Shown here piece after piece: positions 24,752 to 36,062 of a stretch of DNA of 64,000 nt. The notes below the pieces were generated by a model, which saw only the letters and a program-made list of their open reading frames with translations, had not been told where the DNA came from and made no database searches. Origin of the DNA: Acephala macrosclerotiorum (Eukaryota > Ascomycota > Leotiomycetes > Helotiales > Mollisiaceae); contig MU119217.1 in assembly GCA_014904845.1 (NCBI GenBank), forward strand, positions 186,001 to 250,000, written 5' to 3'. The number at the start of each line of letters is the position of its first letter. The first letter of the stretch is position 1. The position numbers and the translations under genes are program-made.

Positions 24752-27700
24752 ATGGCCTCCCGTCAAGGGAAGCCAGAAGAGGAGCTGTTCCTTTCGCGAC
24801 CCATGAATGGAGAGGACAGCCCTACAGTCGAACCTCTGAGAATCAACAAGCCTAACAGTCCGAACCCACGCGCAGACTCAGCAGCGTCAAGTCGATTCAA
24901 CTATCCGCCCCCAAGTAGTAGTAGCAAACTTTCATTCCCTCTACCTCCCGGTGCCTCGAGCTCTGCTAGTCCTCTCCCCTACCCCGAAGACGAAGATTTA
25001 TACTCGCAACCAGTTGAGCCTCGCAAGCAACGACTTCCATACCCAGACGATTCGAAACAAAATCCAAATAGACAAAAGCCTGGTGGGTCAGGAAAAGATC
25101 AAGGGAGACCAGCACCTAGCAGAACAGGCACAAATGATACAACCCCGCGACTGAGTACCAGTCCCGTTGATAAGAGGGGCCCAGGTCTGGCAGAAAGACG
25201 GGGTACAGCTCCCAAGCCTCTGCCAGAGTCACCAGGTCCTGATTTACCTGACAAGGAGGGTCTGTTTGCGAAGCAACCTAGGAGAGACCCAAAACCGTCG
25301 CAAGGCGCAAGGCGCCCATCTCAAACAGGCACGCCCACGTATCCCGAATTCCGACAGCAGTACTATCCGCCACCCGTCCCAGGAGCAGCAGAACTTAATG
25401 GGACATCCGCAGAGAATCCAAACTTGATCGCTCCGAGTGCCAGCGCGATGAATCGATTCCCCTCAACGGCGTCGACGTCTACTACAAGGGCAACTAGAGG
25501 ATCTCCCCCACCTCCAGAGACCCCTATCATAGGTCCTGGGGAACAAGCTGGCGGTGGGATTGAAGCTCGATATGCTGCCGCGGGGATATCAGGAACAGCT
25601 ACTCTGAGTAGTCTACAAGCCCAAAATGCCGCTGCAGCGCAAAGGGCGAACCAGTATGGGCCTCCACCAGTGCCCCAGCTCCCACAGTCCCCTGGCTTTG
25701 CGCCAAGCCAGCAGCAGAATATACCCAGACCGTGGACACCCACGGAGTCCCCAGACAATCAACCACATGGACCGCCGACCGTCTATCAAGGCCCGAACCA
25801 AGTGACAGCTTCTTCATCACCGCCTCGACAACAAGGCACCATACGTCCAGGCTCGCAACCGAATGCATTGGAGCAAGATTTCCAACGCATGCAACTTTCT
25901 CCTTCGCCGCCACCAGCTTATTCAAGCGTCACTCCAGGTGTAAATGGCAATGCTCAATACCCGCAAGAGAAGCGCACAAATGTGCCTGCTGCCATAAATA
26001 CAGTCCCAAGGCCCAATATTACCTCGCCGCTTACCTCCCCAGCTCTGCAACATCCAGGGCACCCGGCATTTGCCAATGATCCAAGAGAGGAACCAGCACA
26101 TCTTCAACAGCAGCAGCCACTTCAACAAGCTGCGACAACAGCGACGGCTGCTCCTGTACAGCAGTTCGCCAATGCCTCTCCTTTTCAAGGTGCAGGCCCA
26201 ACTTCTCCGCCACCTCTTCCAGAAGGTTGGATTGCCCATTTGGATCAAAATTCCGGTCAATATTATTATATCCATCTACCAACACAGGCCACGCAGTGGG
26301 AGTTTCCTAAAGGACCAACACCGCTTAATCATCCCGATGTTGCACCTCTGTCTCCGACGGTATCTACTTATGGCAATCCTTTGGCATCTCCTGGGCTGAG
26401 TGTATTTGGGAAAACCCCTCTGGGTTCTCCTGGTTTCCCACCACATACACCTGGCTATGCAGAAAGTATCATGAGCATGGCTTCTCAAACACCAACCGCT
26501 GCTGGATTCTCGGGTCCTCCGCCAAGTGCAGGAGTCGACATGTATAAAGTGGCGCCTACAAATGGAGTATACTTCGGTCCATATCTACGATATGTCAACA
26601 TGGATTTCGAAAGGGGCGTTTGGCTTGGTACGATAATGCTTGTGACCGATGCTCCGCAGCCGCCGACTATTCACATCCATCAGAGTGTTGATTTATCTCC
26701 AAATCCTCGTCAGCTAAAACCAAATCCGATTTTTACTCATCAACGTTGGACTTTCTATAGATACGACGTTGATTTGCAGATGGGAGACGGTCCAAGTGAC
26801 AAGTGGACATATGCCATCACTTCCCATCTAGGCTGTACCCGTTATGAATTCCTTGTTGCAGGTCGACACGAGACCAATTGGCGATTTATAGCCCATTCTG
26901 GAAACGACTTTGCTATGAACACGAGTGTGAACGAACGCTCGAAGCTCGGTGGTATTGGGTTCATGTGGAAGGATATCCTCCAGAAGAATGTTGAATGTGG
27001 TGGCTTCCACGTTCAACTTGGACTGGGTGATCAAGTATATGGGGACAGATTATGGAAGGAGATTCCTCTGCTCAAACAGTGGCTTGCTATGAGTGGCAAG
27101 GACAACCGAAAGAGCGCGGCTTGGACTGCTAGGCACGAGGAAGATGTTTCTCATGCTTATTTCCATTATTATACAAGTCACTTTGATCAGCCATATCTGA
27201 GAGAAGCATTTGCTCAGATTCCTCACATCCTCCAGATTGATGACCACGATATGTAAGTTGACACCTAATGCCTCACGGTTCAGGATGCTAATATCTTACA
27301 GTTTTGACGGCTTCGGATCATATCCCGAGTATATGCAGTCCTCAAACATGTTCAAGAATATTGGACGCATTGGAATTGAAATGTACCTCTTGTTCCAACA
27401 TCACACGACTCTAGAGATCCTCCGGAACGTCAGTACCGACATTGATCTCTTCACAATCACTGGGTCTGGATGGCACTTTGTTAAATACCTTGGACCAGCT
27501 GTTGTGGTGGTTGGACCGGACTGTCGTTCTGAACGTAATCAACGCCAAGTCCTAGCAGGGCCTACGTATCAAGGGATATTCCCCAAAGTTGCGACATTAC
27601 CGCCAAGCGTTCAGCACTGCATATGGATGATTTCGGTCCCGATCGTGTATCCACGTCTAGATACAGTAGAGAGCATCGCTCAAACCATATCGACAGCAAA

Positions 27701-28518
27701 GAAGGGCGTTACTGGAACTTACAACCTCCTTGGAAAAGTCACGAGCTCAGTCGCCGGCGTTGTTGGAGGCAAAGAAGCTGTTGCATCTGGCTTCTCTCAA
27801 GTTAAGAAAGCAGTTGGCAAGTCGGGGCTGATGGGAGGTGTTCTCAATACGTTTGGAGACATTGACATTGCTGATGAGCTTCGGGATATGTGGACACACG
27901 AATCCAAGGATCTTGAAAGGACATACCTGATCAGGACATTGCAAGGAATCGGACACCAGAAAGGCATTCGCATGACTTTCTTATCTGGAGGTAAGAGCCT
28001 CTTTCTTGCACTTCAACTGAACCTACTTACTGACTACAAAATCAGATGTCAACTGCTGCGGAGCAGGCCTGCTCCACGACCCCAGCCACCCAAGTGACCA
28101 CAAAACAATGTACCAAGTAATCTCCTCCGCCGTCGTCGCGGCTCCTCCACCCTCCTACGTCCTCAAAATGCTCCACAACAACAAGCCCCTCTACGTCCCA
28201 CAAAACAGTCAGAAAACCACCAATCAAGTCTCCGACACCAAAGAAGACATGATGGAGATCTTTCAAACTGACACCAACGGCGGACCTCGCGAGATGAAGA
28301 AGCTAATGGGCAGAAGAAACTACGTCGCTTTCGTAGCTTATGATCCTGAAGCTGTTGCCGGTTCTGCGAATCCGTATGCTGGAAGCTTGCATAATGGACA
28401 GCAGGGGCTTGCAAAGTTGAGTTTGGCGGTTGATTTTGTGGTTCAAGGGGATGGTGGATTTAGTCCTCCAACGAAGTATGGGCCGGTGATAATTCCTAGT
28501 CTTGAGTTTGGGCGATAG
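24752..28518 (+). CDS. WW-domain plus PhoD-like phosphatase protein
   Basis: Three exons (24752-27252, 27302-27990, 28046-28518) encode 1220 residues. Roughly the first 480 residues are disordered, Pro/Ser/Gln-rich and full of PPP and SPxx motifs. Residues about 488-520 form a WW domain (LPEGWIAHLDQNSGQYYYIHL, then QWEFPKGP, both Trp present). From about residue 600 to the end lies a PhoD-like metallophosphatase domain: GPYLRYVNMD, LGLGDQVYGDRLW, QIPHILQIDDHDIFDGFGSYPEY, WHFVKYLGPAVVVVGPDCR and GIRMTFLSGDVNCCGAG. Asp in GDQVYGD, the DDHD cluster and SGDVNCCG are the expected metal ligands of this superfamily. The substrate is unknown; no signal peptide is visible, so a cytosolic role with a proline-rich partner bound by the WW domain is likely. 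I chose the ATG at 24752 because the upstream in-frame GTG has no support. Confidence 0.88.
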
Positions 28519-28782
28519 GCGGCTTTAACGATTCCCTTTGAAGAGTAGTTTTCAAGCAAGCATATTTGGGAAAGAGGAGTTGTAGGAAGCGCTTGGAATA
28601 TTATTTTGCGTTGTTTTTCTTCCTCTATATTATCCCACTACAGCGAAGAGAAAAAAATCTGAATATAAACCGAAGTCCAAAGTTACCTCGCATATGCACA
28701 ACGCTCTCGCCCCAAGCGAAGAAATCTATCTACTAGAATTCAAAGTGATTCAAAACATACTCCCATTCTCTCGACTCGGTAG

Positions 28783-29779
28783 TCACGCGTCAAAGAACAG
28801 CTTCTTGACTTGTGCATATGTATCGTCTGGGTTCAAGACAGAGTGGCCAATCGTCCTTGAATCCGAGTAGATTTCGTAGTCGTTGCCACCCTTGTGCGTC
28901 TTGTCCCCAAAGAAGTGGATAGTAGTATACTCGACACCACCCGGTTGCTTAGCCTCGTTCTCCAAATGCGTCAAGCAATACGTCTTATCCCACCCGGTAG
29001 GAAAGACATCGAACGAGATCTGTCCACCAATCGAGTAACTGTTGCCCAATACCCACAGGTTAGCAACCCATCTTAATCATGCCACTTTCTCCAATTCCAA
29101 AGCAGATCTTGCCTGCTTCCACACCATCCATCATGCAAAGGGCTTACTCACGTCAACCCCAAATCCTTAAACTTTTCCCTCAGCACCCCAACCATCGTCT
29201 CCCTAATATTATTCTCCTCATCATAAGCCTGGTACTCATTCCGTTCCTTCACACTCGCATTCCTCCCAATCGGACTGATATTCACCATCCCATTCCGAAA
29301 CTCCACAAACGTCCCCCTCTTGATCGGAATATCCAAATCCGCAATATAATGCAACACAAATTTCACCAACTCCTTATACTTATCCTCTCCCAACCACCCT
29401 ATGAAACTATTCGATGCTAATTTCTCCCCAAGCCTGTAGGCAGTGAGGCCATTCTCTGAGAAGCAGAAATCGAAGAGGGTCGTGACGGGGATGTCGGGAC
29501 TGCCGAGTTGTTCTTGTTGTTTGGCTAGGTCGGAACCGCCGACGTAGCCGATTGCTACTTTTTGGCGGAGGGAGGAGAGGAGGGCGAGCATTTCGGGGGT
29601 GGCTTTCTGGTTTGGGTTTCCAGATTAGCTGGTGCTTCATTCAATTCTTAGTAAGAGCTGTAGCAGCAACAACGTACTCGGCGGGGAATGGTGAGCGTGT
29701 CATCTACATCGAAGAGGCAGATTGTGTTCTTAATTGGGCGCTGATCGAGCGGAGGATAGGTTGCTGTAGGGGCCGCCAT
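28783..29779 (-). CDS. SEC53: Phosphomannomutase (Sec53/PMM family)
   Basis: Three exons (29779-29678, 29606-29152, 29038-28783) give 270 residues, close to the family's usual 250-260. Signatures are [10 protein letters not shown] (HAD nucleophile and acid/base aspartates), [88 protein letters not shown] and [20 protein letters not shown]. The enzyme interconverts mannose-6-phosphate and mannose-1-phosphate in the cytosol and so supplies GDP-mannose for N- and O-glycosylation, GPI anchors and wall mannan. The position after DVD is Asp where many family members have Gly; that site is variable in the HAD superfamily and need not affect catalysis. The third exon begins after an unusually long 113-nt intron. 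Confidence 0.94.
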
Positions 29780-30280
29780 CTTGATTCGTGAGGAATTTGA
29801 TGTAGTATAGAGGTGAAGAATTGTAGAAGGGAGAGGCGGTCTGTTGGAAGTTCAAACAACGTGGGGAAGAAATGTTTCTGCAGGGTAAGCTGCTTAGTGG
29901 CTGTGCCCCTGTAAATTAACCCCTCTTTCCATACCAGTTTAATGCCACTTGCATGCTGTGGCTTGTGATCCAATCACTGGAAAATGAGCTCTTGAATGGT
30001 TTCTAAGGTTCTTATGATGGAATGCCCTTTTCGTATTTTAAATTGGAATCAACGTCGAGTTCCAAGCCATGGACCATTTCAAGACACGTTGACTGCTCTA
30101 GCTAGGCTACCAATATCTGGCTCCATGAGGAGACTGTTTTCATAGCTCCGGCAGCTATCCGTAATGCCACATTTCACCAGAGAACGAGTTTTGAGTTTCA
30201 TTTTTGGACTCATCGCTGAATATTTCTATTCTAGTGTTGTTTGCATGTACAGTGAGAGGAGAGAGCAGTGGTTTTCATCT
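29780..30280. other. Intergenic, no gene seen
   Basis: A 0.5-kb gap between the phosphomannomutase start and the aminotransferase stop, both on the minus strand. It should contain the phosphomannomutase promoter. No coding signal. Confidence 0.5.
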
Positions 30281-31697
30281 CTATTCTTCGTCGATAACGA
30301 CTCCCCATTTATGGTCTACGTTTCCGTACATGATATCTTTCAGCCACTGCGAGACGAAATTAGTATCTTCTTCAAACTTGGGAATATGGGTGTCTTACTT
30401 TCTTGAACAAAGCCGCATAATGTCCACTTTCACCATCTCCCATCGAGATCTCAATCTCTTCGTCCTTAAAGTTAATAGCCGAAACCGGGGTAATGAAATA
30501 GGCAGTGCCAGCCACAAACGCTTCCACCAGTCGTCCTTCCTTCGAGGCCTCAATAATCTCAGGCATCGTGTATTGTCTTTCCACAACTTCAATGCTTCCA
30601 ACTTCTGATGTGAGGAACTTCGATCCTTCAATAAGTCGCTCTCTTGCCAGATCCAGCACACTTCCTCGAGTAACACCTTCCAGGATAATTTTTCCTTCTA
30701 GAGGAGCAGTTACGAGTTGCAATGCTCCTTCTCTGGTCTTCCAGACAACGAAGAAATTACTCGCTCCCGCTTCGGTGACATGGTGCTCAGGGCCAAGTAG
30801 CCAGAGAATTTGGTCGTAACCTTGCTTCCTGCCCTCCATATGAGCAACAAACGCCGGCCCGTAATTGGCTCCAACTTTGGCATATCCAAATCCACCTGGC
30901 CATGCTCGAGTATCATTCTTGGAGGCCAGTAACTTGAGTCCTGGTGGTGCTGGTGTAGTTCCGGGACGTGGAGCGGAGAAGTCCGGCCATAAGACAGCTA
31001 CTACGAACAGAAGCACTTCCGCTGGTGCAGTCACCCCAATTTCAGAACCATTTCCAATGATTGCTGGACGTAGGTACAGAAACGTTCCAGGTCTTGATTT
31101 TGGTAGCCATTCTTTCATTGTCAGTCTGTGTACCGAGCATTGAGCTATGAGAGGAGCTTACTTGGTCCATCAATGCCCAAGAATTTCTTCATCAACTTCT
31201 CTAGCTCGACTGGGTCGAATTGCGGCAATGCCACTCGAGCTGAACTCATGTTCAACCTCGCACAATTTTTATCCGGTCTGAACAAACGAAGCTTTCCATC
31301 ATAGCCACGATAAACCTTCATCCCTTCAAAGCATTGCGTAGCGTAATGCAGACATGAAGCGATCGGCATCATGGTTAGAGGCCCATATTGTTCGATCTCA
31401 GGTGAGTGCCATCCTTCGTCGCCTATAACACTCTTGTTAGTTCCTCCTCAGACTGGTATGTGAATTGGAGCACCCACTCGTCCACGTAACCTTGACCATA
31501 TGATCTGTGCAAGTCTTCATATCAAACACTTCCTTAGAATTGACCTCAGGGACATCGCGTGGAGCAGTAGCTCGAGTAATCTTGAGCTTTGAAGCATCGA
31601 GCTCTTTAATCGCTGGTTCCTCATGGGCCACGGTCTTTGTAGCTTCGATTCCAGCTTGAGTGAGATGACTCCCACTTTCAACAGCATGTCCGTTCAT
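30281..31697 (-). CDS. Branched-chain amino-acid aminotransferase (class IV, PLP)
   Basis: Four exons (31697-31478, 31422-31162, 31111-30399, 30346-30281) give 419 residues. Visible family motifs are VTWTSDEGWHSPEI, CLHYATQCFEGMKVYRG, LRLFRPDKNCARLNMS, PGTFLYLRPAIIG, AWPGGFGYAKVGANYGP with the PLP lysine (Lys239), VTEAGASNFFVVW, GVTRGSVLDLARE and the C-terminal WLKDIMYGNVDHKWGVVI. The enzyme transfers the amino group between 2-oxoglutarate/glutamate and leucine, isoleucine or valine. The N-terminus (MNGHAVESGSHLTQAG) is not a clear mitochondrial presequence, so the cytosolic form (Bat2-like) is more likely, although acidic and Ser/Thr-rich starts are not decisive. The last exon is only 22 codons including the stop and was placed by matching the family C-terminus. 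Confidence 0.93.
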
Positions 31698-32494
31698 TTT
31701 GGCGGAGTGAAATCAATTGAATATAGGTTCCGGATCTGGGAGGACAACTTTATATCAGCAATCTTGAAGATAATCAATCTGACTGTTGCACAATATGATC
31801 TTGTGGCGGATGATGAAGATTGACTCACCGTAAGAAGCAAAACAACTAGGACCTCAGTAGGCGGAGTGAAACTTCCCCGCGCCAGATAAAGTTCCGAAGA
31901 TGGTAATTGCGAAGCAGAATGAAGAGGACGAGATAGACAGTTCTCAATTTATGTTCCTTCCCAAGAAATACCTCCTAAAAATCGTTCTGACTCGAGGAAA
32001 GGGCGTACCGAGATCCTTGTCCGACGCTCGGGATGCTCGCTGTGGCTGCAAGGGTCTCATGCATCCACTTCACTTATCGAAGATTTCTGGAACGAGATAA
32101 TGCTGTAGCACCTGACTGAGTGCGTACCACGTTCAAACGAGATCTTAGTGTTCCCAGCTGCTAGTTTAACAGCTGTCGTGCGAACGAAGGTCGAACTTGT
32201 GCGAAGACCGTCTAGAAGCGATCTCGGCGTGTCAGAGAAGGGCGGGGTCACGTGTTTCTCTAAGACTAAGGAAGCAAGTAAGAGTCATCCAAATGCAATT
32301 AAATCTTACTGCATGTCAAATGCATCCATAATATCTAAACTATATCTGCTCATTGGTTCCTAATACGAAGTTTGGAGACTTTCTGTATTCGGTATCATCT
32401 TTCAAGCAAAAGATATTTCGTGATTCGCATTCGCTCGCTCCTCAACTCTTCCGCATCAAACCATCAATTCGGCTGTTCATGAACCACGGCAGTT
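31698..32494. other. Divergent promoter region, aminotransferase / acetyltransferase-like gene
   Basis: About 0.8 kb between start codons. No gene is recognised and no named element stands out. Confidence 0.4.
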
Positions 32495-34433
32495 ATGGCT
32501 GCTGAAAACATTCCTGCAGGTTGGTTGATCTTTCCATGTCCTGGTTTGACTTTTGCAAGCTGTGAAACCTGAAGTCCGGTGGATCAGCTCCCTTTTTGAC
32601 ATCGCTCTTGATTTGTCCAGGCCAAAGTTTCATTTCATTGTTACGATCTTGAGATTTCTGTTCCCACAACCATATCCGGGTGTATTATAACTGTTTGGCA
32701 TTCAACCGTACTGGTATTGTGGGGAGTGGGTAGAATCAGATTCTCAATACCTCAATGACTTGATAACTTTCGGGGATTTGCCCCAGAAGTGATAATAAGC
32801 GTTGTCCCATGGAAGATGGTACTTTCATTGTTTGGAATCCATACGTTTTTGAAATTCAATTGAGAGTACCATTAATCTACGTATCAAAATATCTCAACCT
32901 TTGTAAAAACTTTCATCCTAGGCCATCCAGCTTCAGCCCAGCGACACTTACACATATTCTTCATAAATTTTATACAAATTCTTTCACTTCACTGCTTTCA
33001 TCTTATTAATATTTATAGGTCTTCTCGGTCGATATTACGCAGCTCGGCATGCTCACGGTCATTACCGGTCCTGCGCCGTAACCGGATCCTACAACTTCTC
33101 GTCAAAAAGTCGAGACCATTTCAAGGACCTCCTCAAAGTCGCTCTCGCACGAACCATTGACCAGCATCCAGCATTATGTTATGGTCTGGTTGAGCAGACC
33201 CTCCAATCGGAGACTCATTTCGTGCAGCTTCCAACAATTCATTTCGAAGATGTTGTCGAAATACACAGTGCCGGATCTAAGAACGGAGACGAGGATACTA
33301 TCCTGTCAAAGTATATCGGCATCGGGCATCAACATCTCTTCGTGGACCAGACCAGGAAGCCTGCATGGAAAATTTCTGTGCTAAAGCACGAAAGGCTAGC
33401 AGAGAATGGAAGCCAGAGAGTGGACATCATCTTCATAAGCCACCATGCAATTGCGGATGGAACAAGCGGAACAGCTTTCCACAAAACACTGCTAGAGAAC
33501 TCCCAACTTGCCTCGTCCTCACCAGCCCTCAGAAAGGAATGGCCATACATCGTACGAACCACGATCCCCAGACCATTATACGTCGAAGACTGGTTCCCAA
33601 TCCTCTCCTCCACTTCAACCGAGCCCCTACACAACTCAACCGAACCACCGCCAACAACCACAACTTCAGTCCCACCATATAGCTTCTCAGACCCCTTTCT
33701 AACCTCAAAAGACTACTTCATATCCCGTGTCACCTTCCTCACAGTCCCCGCCTCTTCCATCCGAAGTATTCTCTCCGCCACTCGAAAGTTAAAGACAACC
33801 CTCACCTCCCTCATCCACGCCCTAATAACCATTCACCTCACCAAAACCATCCCAACAGCTCAATCCTTCCGAACCGTAACACCCATCTCCCTCCGACGTT
33901 TCACAAACACACCTTCAACCGAAATCTGCAACCACATCTCGTACATAACCTCCACATGGCCATCTTCTCTCGTCACCCTTGCTCGTACTTCCCCTGAGAA
34001 CTCTCCCAGCGAAGAAGAGTTCATAACCTTCTTCTCCTCCCAATTCAACTCCGAAATCAAGACCGAGCTCTCCCAAATCCCAACTCGAGGACCGTCGGCT
34101 TTAGTCTCCATAACACAAATCCCTAACCTCGATGATTTCTGCAAACAAAGCATGGCGCCACCACGAGACTATACATACGAACTATCCAACATTGGCAGTG
34201 TCGATATCCCTGCTTTCGGGAAAGGAGAGGAGGTAAGACTAGAGAAATCAATCTTCACCCAATGTGGAATGCCTGCTGGACCAGCAGTGGCTTGTAACGC
34301 TGTCTCGATTAAAGACGGACCTTTGGTGTTGAGTTTGACGTGGCAGGAGGAAGCTATTGGAGAGGATGTTGTGAGGGATTTGAGAGAGTATTTGGAGAGG
34401 AGGTTGCTTGCGTTTGGGAAGAGGGAAGATTGA
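32495..34433 (+). CDS. Alcohol acetyltransferase (AATase)-like protein
   Basis: Exon 2 (33019-34433) is secure: it begins after a TATAG acceptor with GLLGRYYAARHAHGHYRSC, the usual opening of fungal AATase-family proteins. It contains HPALCYGLVEQ, KPAWKISVL, the HxxxD catalytic motif in IFISHHAIADGTSGT, and a C-terminal FTQCGMPAGPAVACNAVSI block. Exon 1 is tentative: ATG at 32495 gives MAAENIPA and a phase that closes exactly (25 + 1415 nt; 479 residues), but it needs a 499-nt intron with a weak GTTGGT donor. A 5'-incomplete model starting elsewhere cannot be excluded. The family transfers acetyl from acetyl-CoA to alcohols (yeast Atf1/Atf2) or belongs to the wider condensation/carnitine acyltransferase fold; the actual substrate is unknown. 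Confidence 0.8.
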
Positions 34434-35109
34434 GATGGGGTGGCTTGTATTCCAAGTAGAGTAGCTTGCGACAGTTGACGAAAATAGACAATTTGACCTC
34501 GCTCGAAGAAGACATGGTGTGAGAGATATTGAATTGTAGATACAGGAAAAATGAAGATGGCGATCCGCTTGTTTGAATAGAAACAAGCTTGAAAGTAAAC
34601 GATGTCGAGTAACAAGGTTTTGCGAAATAAGCCTTACTTGGGACTAGGACTTCATTTGGTATTATACAACGACATACAGAATGGGGAAATATATCGCAAC
34701 AGACTGCGTGGGCACAAAGTTGCTTTCAAGAACACAATATCATCGGACACCAACGAGGGACAACTGTCGAAAAGGATGTGTCTTGCCACTAGCTTTGGTG
34801 GTTGATATCTACTCGGATATTCAACAATTACCATGTACGAGCAATATCGTGTCCACACTTGTCCGTGGCAGAGTTCCCTCATTTGGTAACCCGTCGTTAA
34901 ACCGGCTTTTCAGGAAAGACCTCACCGGCAGGCAGCAAAGCATTATATTAAAGACCATGTTGTAGACCCTTTGTTTCCGTATACTATTCTATAACCCAAT
35001 TGTTTCAGGAATGACAGGATTTCTGGATGTTGCTCCGGTATTCCCAGGTTTCGTTTCTAGCTGTCGGTCTCGTATACTTCTTACGCGAGCGAGGAGGTGC
35101 AGCCGATGG
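34434..35109. other. Convergent 3' intergenic region
   Basis: Space between the stops of the acetyltransferase-like gene (+) and the coiled-coil gene (-). Frames here are short and without motifs. Confidence 0.5.
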
Positions 35110-36062
35110 TCAAGCGTTCTCTCCGCTGCCTTCATCGCCACTTCCAAACCTCGAGCCCGACACCTTGGAATTGACTTCATCAACCTTTGCTCGTTCCGAC
35201 TCTTCAAAGCTGGCCAATAGATCGTCGATCTTCTTTTCGAGACTCGTAAGATGCGATTCGAGTGCTTGCGCCGTTTTCTCACCTCTATAACATTTGTCAG
35301 TACAGAAGAATCGAGACCGACAGCAGCAACGGGTAGTAGTCGTTGATTTAAACGACCTGCATGCAACACTGCAAAACCACGGAGCGGCAAGGCTAATGAA
35401 GCCAAGTTAAAAATGATCTCCGTCTAAGAGCTGCCATGGAAAAATGAGGGGATGGTCGAAGAGGAGGCCGAGATCTAGATCAATCGATCGATCTGATCTG
35501 ATCTGATAACCACGTGAACACAGCTCCGCAACAACTGCTCTTCCTCAATTCTTTTGCTCCCCGCAGGGAAAGTTGACGCACGTGCACAATAGTTGGATGA
35601 GACAGCTTTCAGGCCCCGTGGACATATAACTGGCGAATGGGGATTGGTGATGGCAATGTGAAAATCGCGTACTTTGTCAATTGGGCCAATGCTTCGGAGA
35701 TCTAGAACACTTGTGGCGTTAGTGAGACTTCCGAAAGTACCCAGGGTCCTCAAGCAATGGTGCAGATGTGTGACGGGTATGGCATTTCTCCAGCTGCAGG
35801 ACTAGAAACAGAATTTCGCTGAGAATTGTACTTCCAGCATCTATGTTTGATGGAAACATGGCCTTTTGAAAACACATTTTGCATGAAAGCTTGTGGCTTC
35901 CTTCCCGGCAGCCAGATCCGGAACCCCCAATGCCTGATCGTGCTCCATCCAGCACTAACAGAAACACTTCGCAAAAGAATTGACACGCACCTGCGCTAAA
36001 TCTGCGTCTGAGTCTGCATGGTCGCCTCGTTCATCTTTCGAGGAATGGTTCGATGAGGCCAT
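35110..36062 (-). CDS. Small coiled-coil protein (91 aa) in three exons, unknown function
   Basis: Exons 36062-35991, 35701-35673 and 35284-35110 join in frame to 91 residues. The start reads MASSNHSSKDERGDHADSDADLAQ, the 29-nt middle exon adds ISEALAQLT, and the last exon continues KGEKTAQALESHLTSLEKKIDDLL, then an acidic Ser/Gly-rich tail. Heptad-like Leu/Ile spacing from about residue 21 to 60 predicts one coiled coil; the N-terminus is hydrophilic and acidic. I know no named family for it. Two introns of 289 and 388 nt make it unusual: together they are more than twice the coding length, and none of the three pieces is long enough to look like a gene alone. All splice sites are GT-AG. The model rests on the continuous helix pattern and frame closure, so an extra exon or alternative start is possible. 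Confidence 0.6.

Noticed and set aside
25363..26285. Several 70-130-codon minus frames inside the WW-PhoD gene
   Set aside because: Pro/Gln-rich coding sequence leaves the opposite strand open by composition; no independent support.
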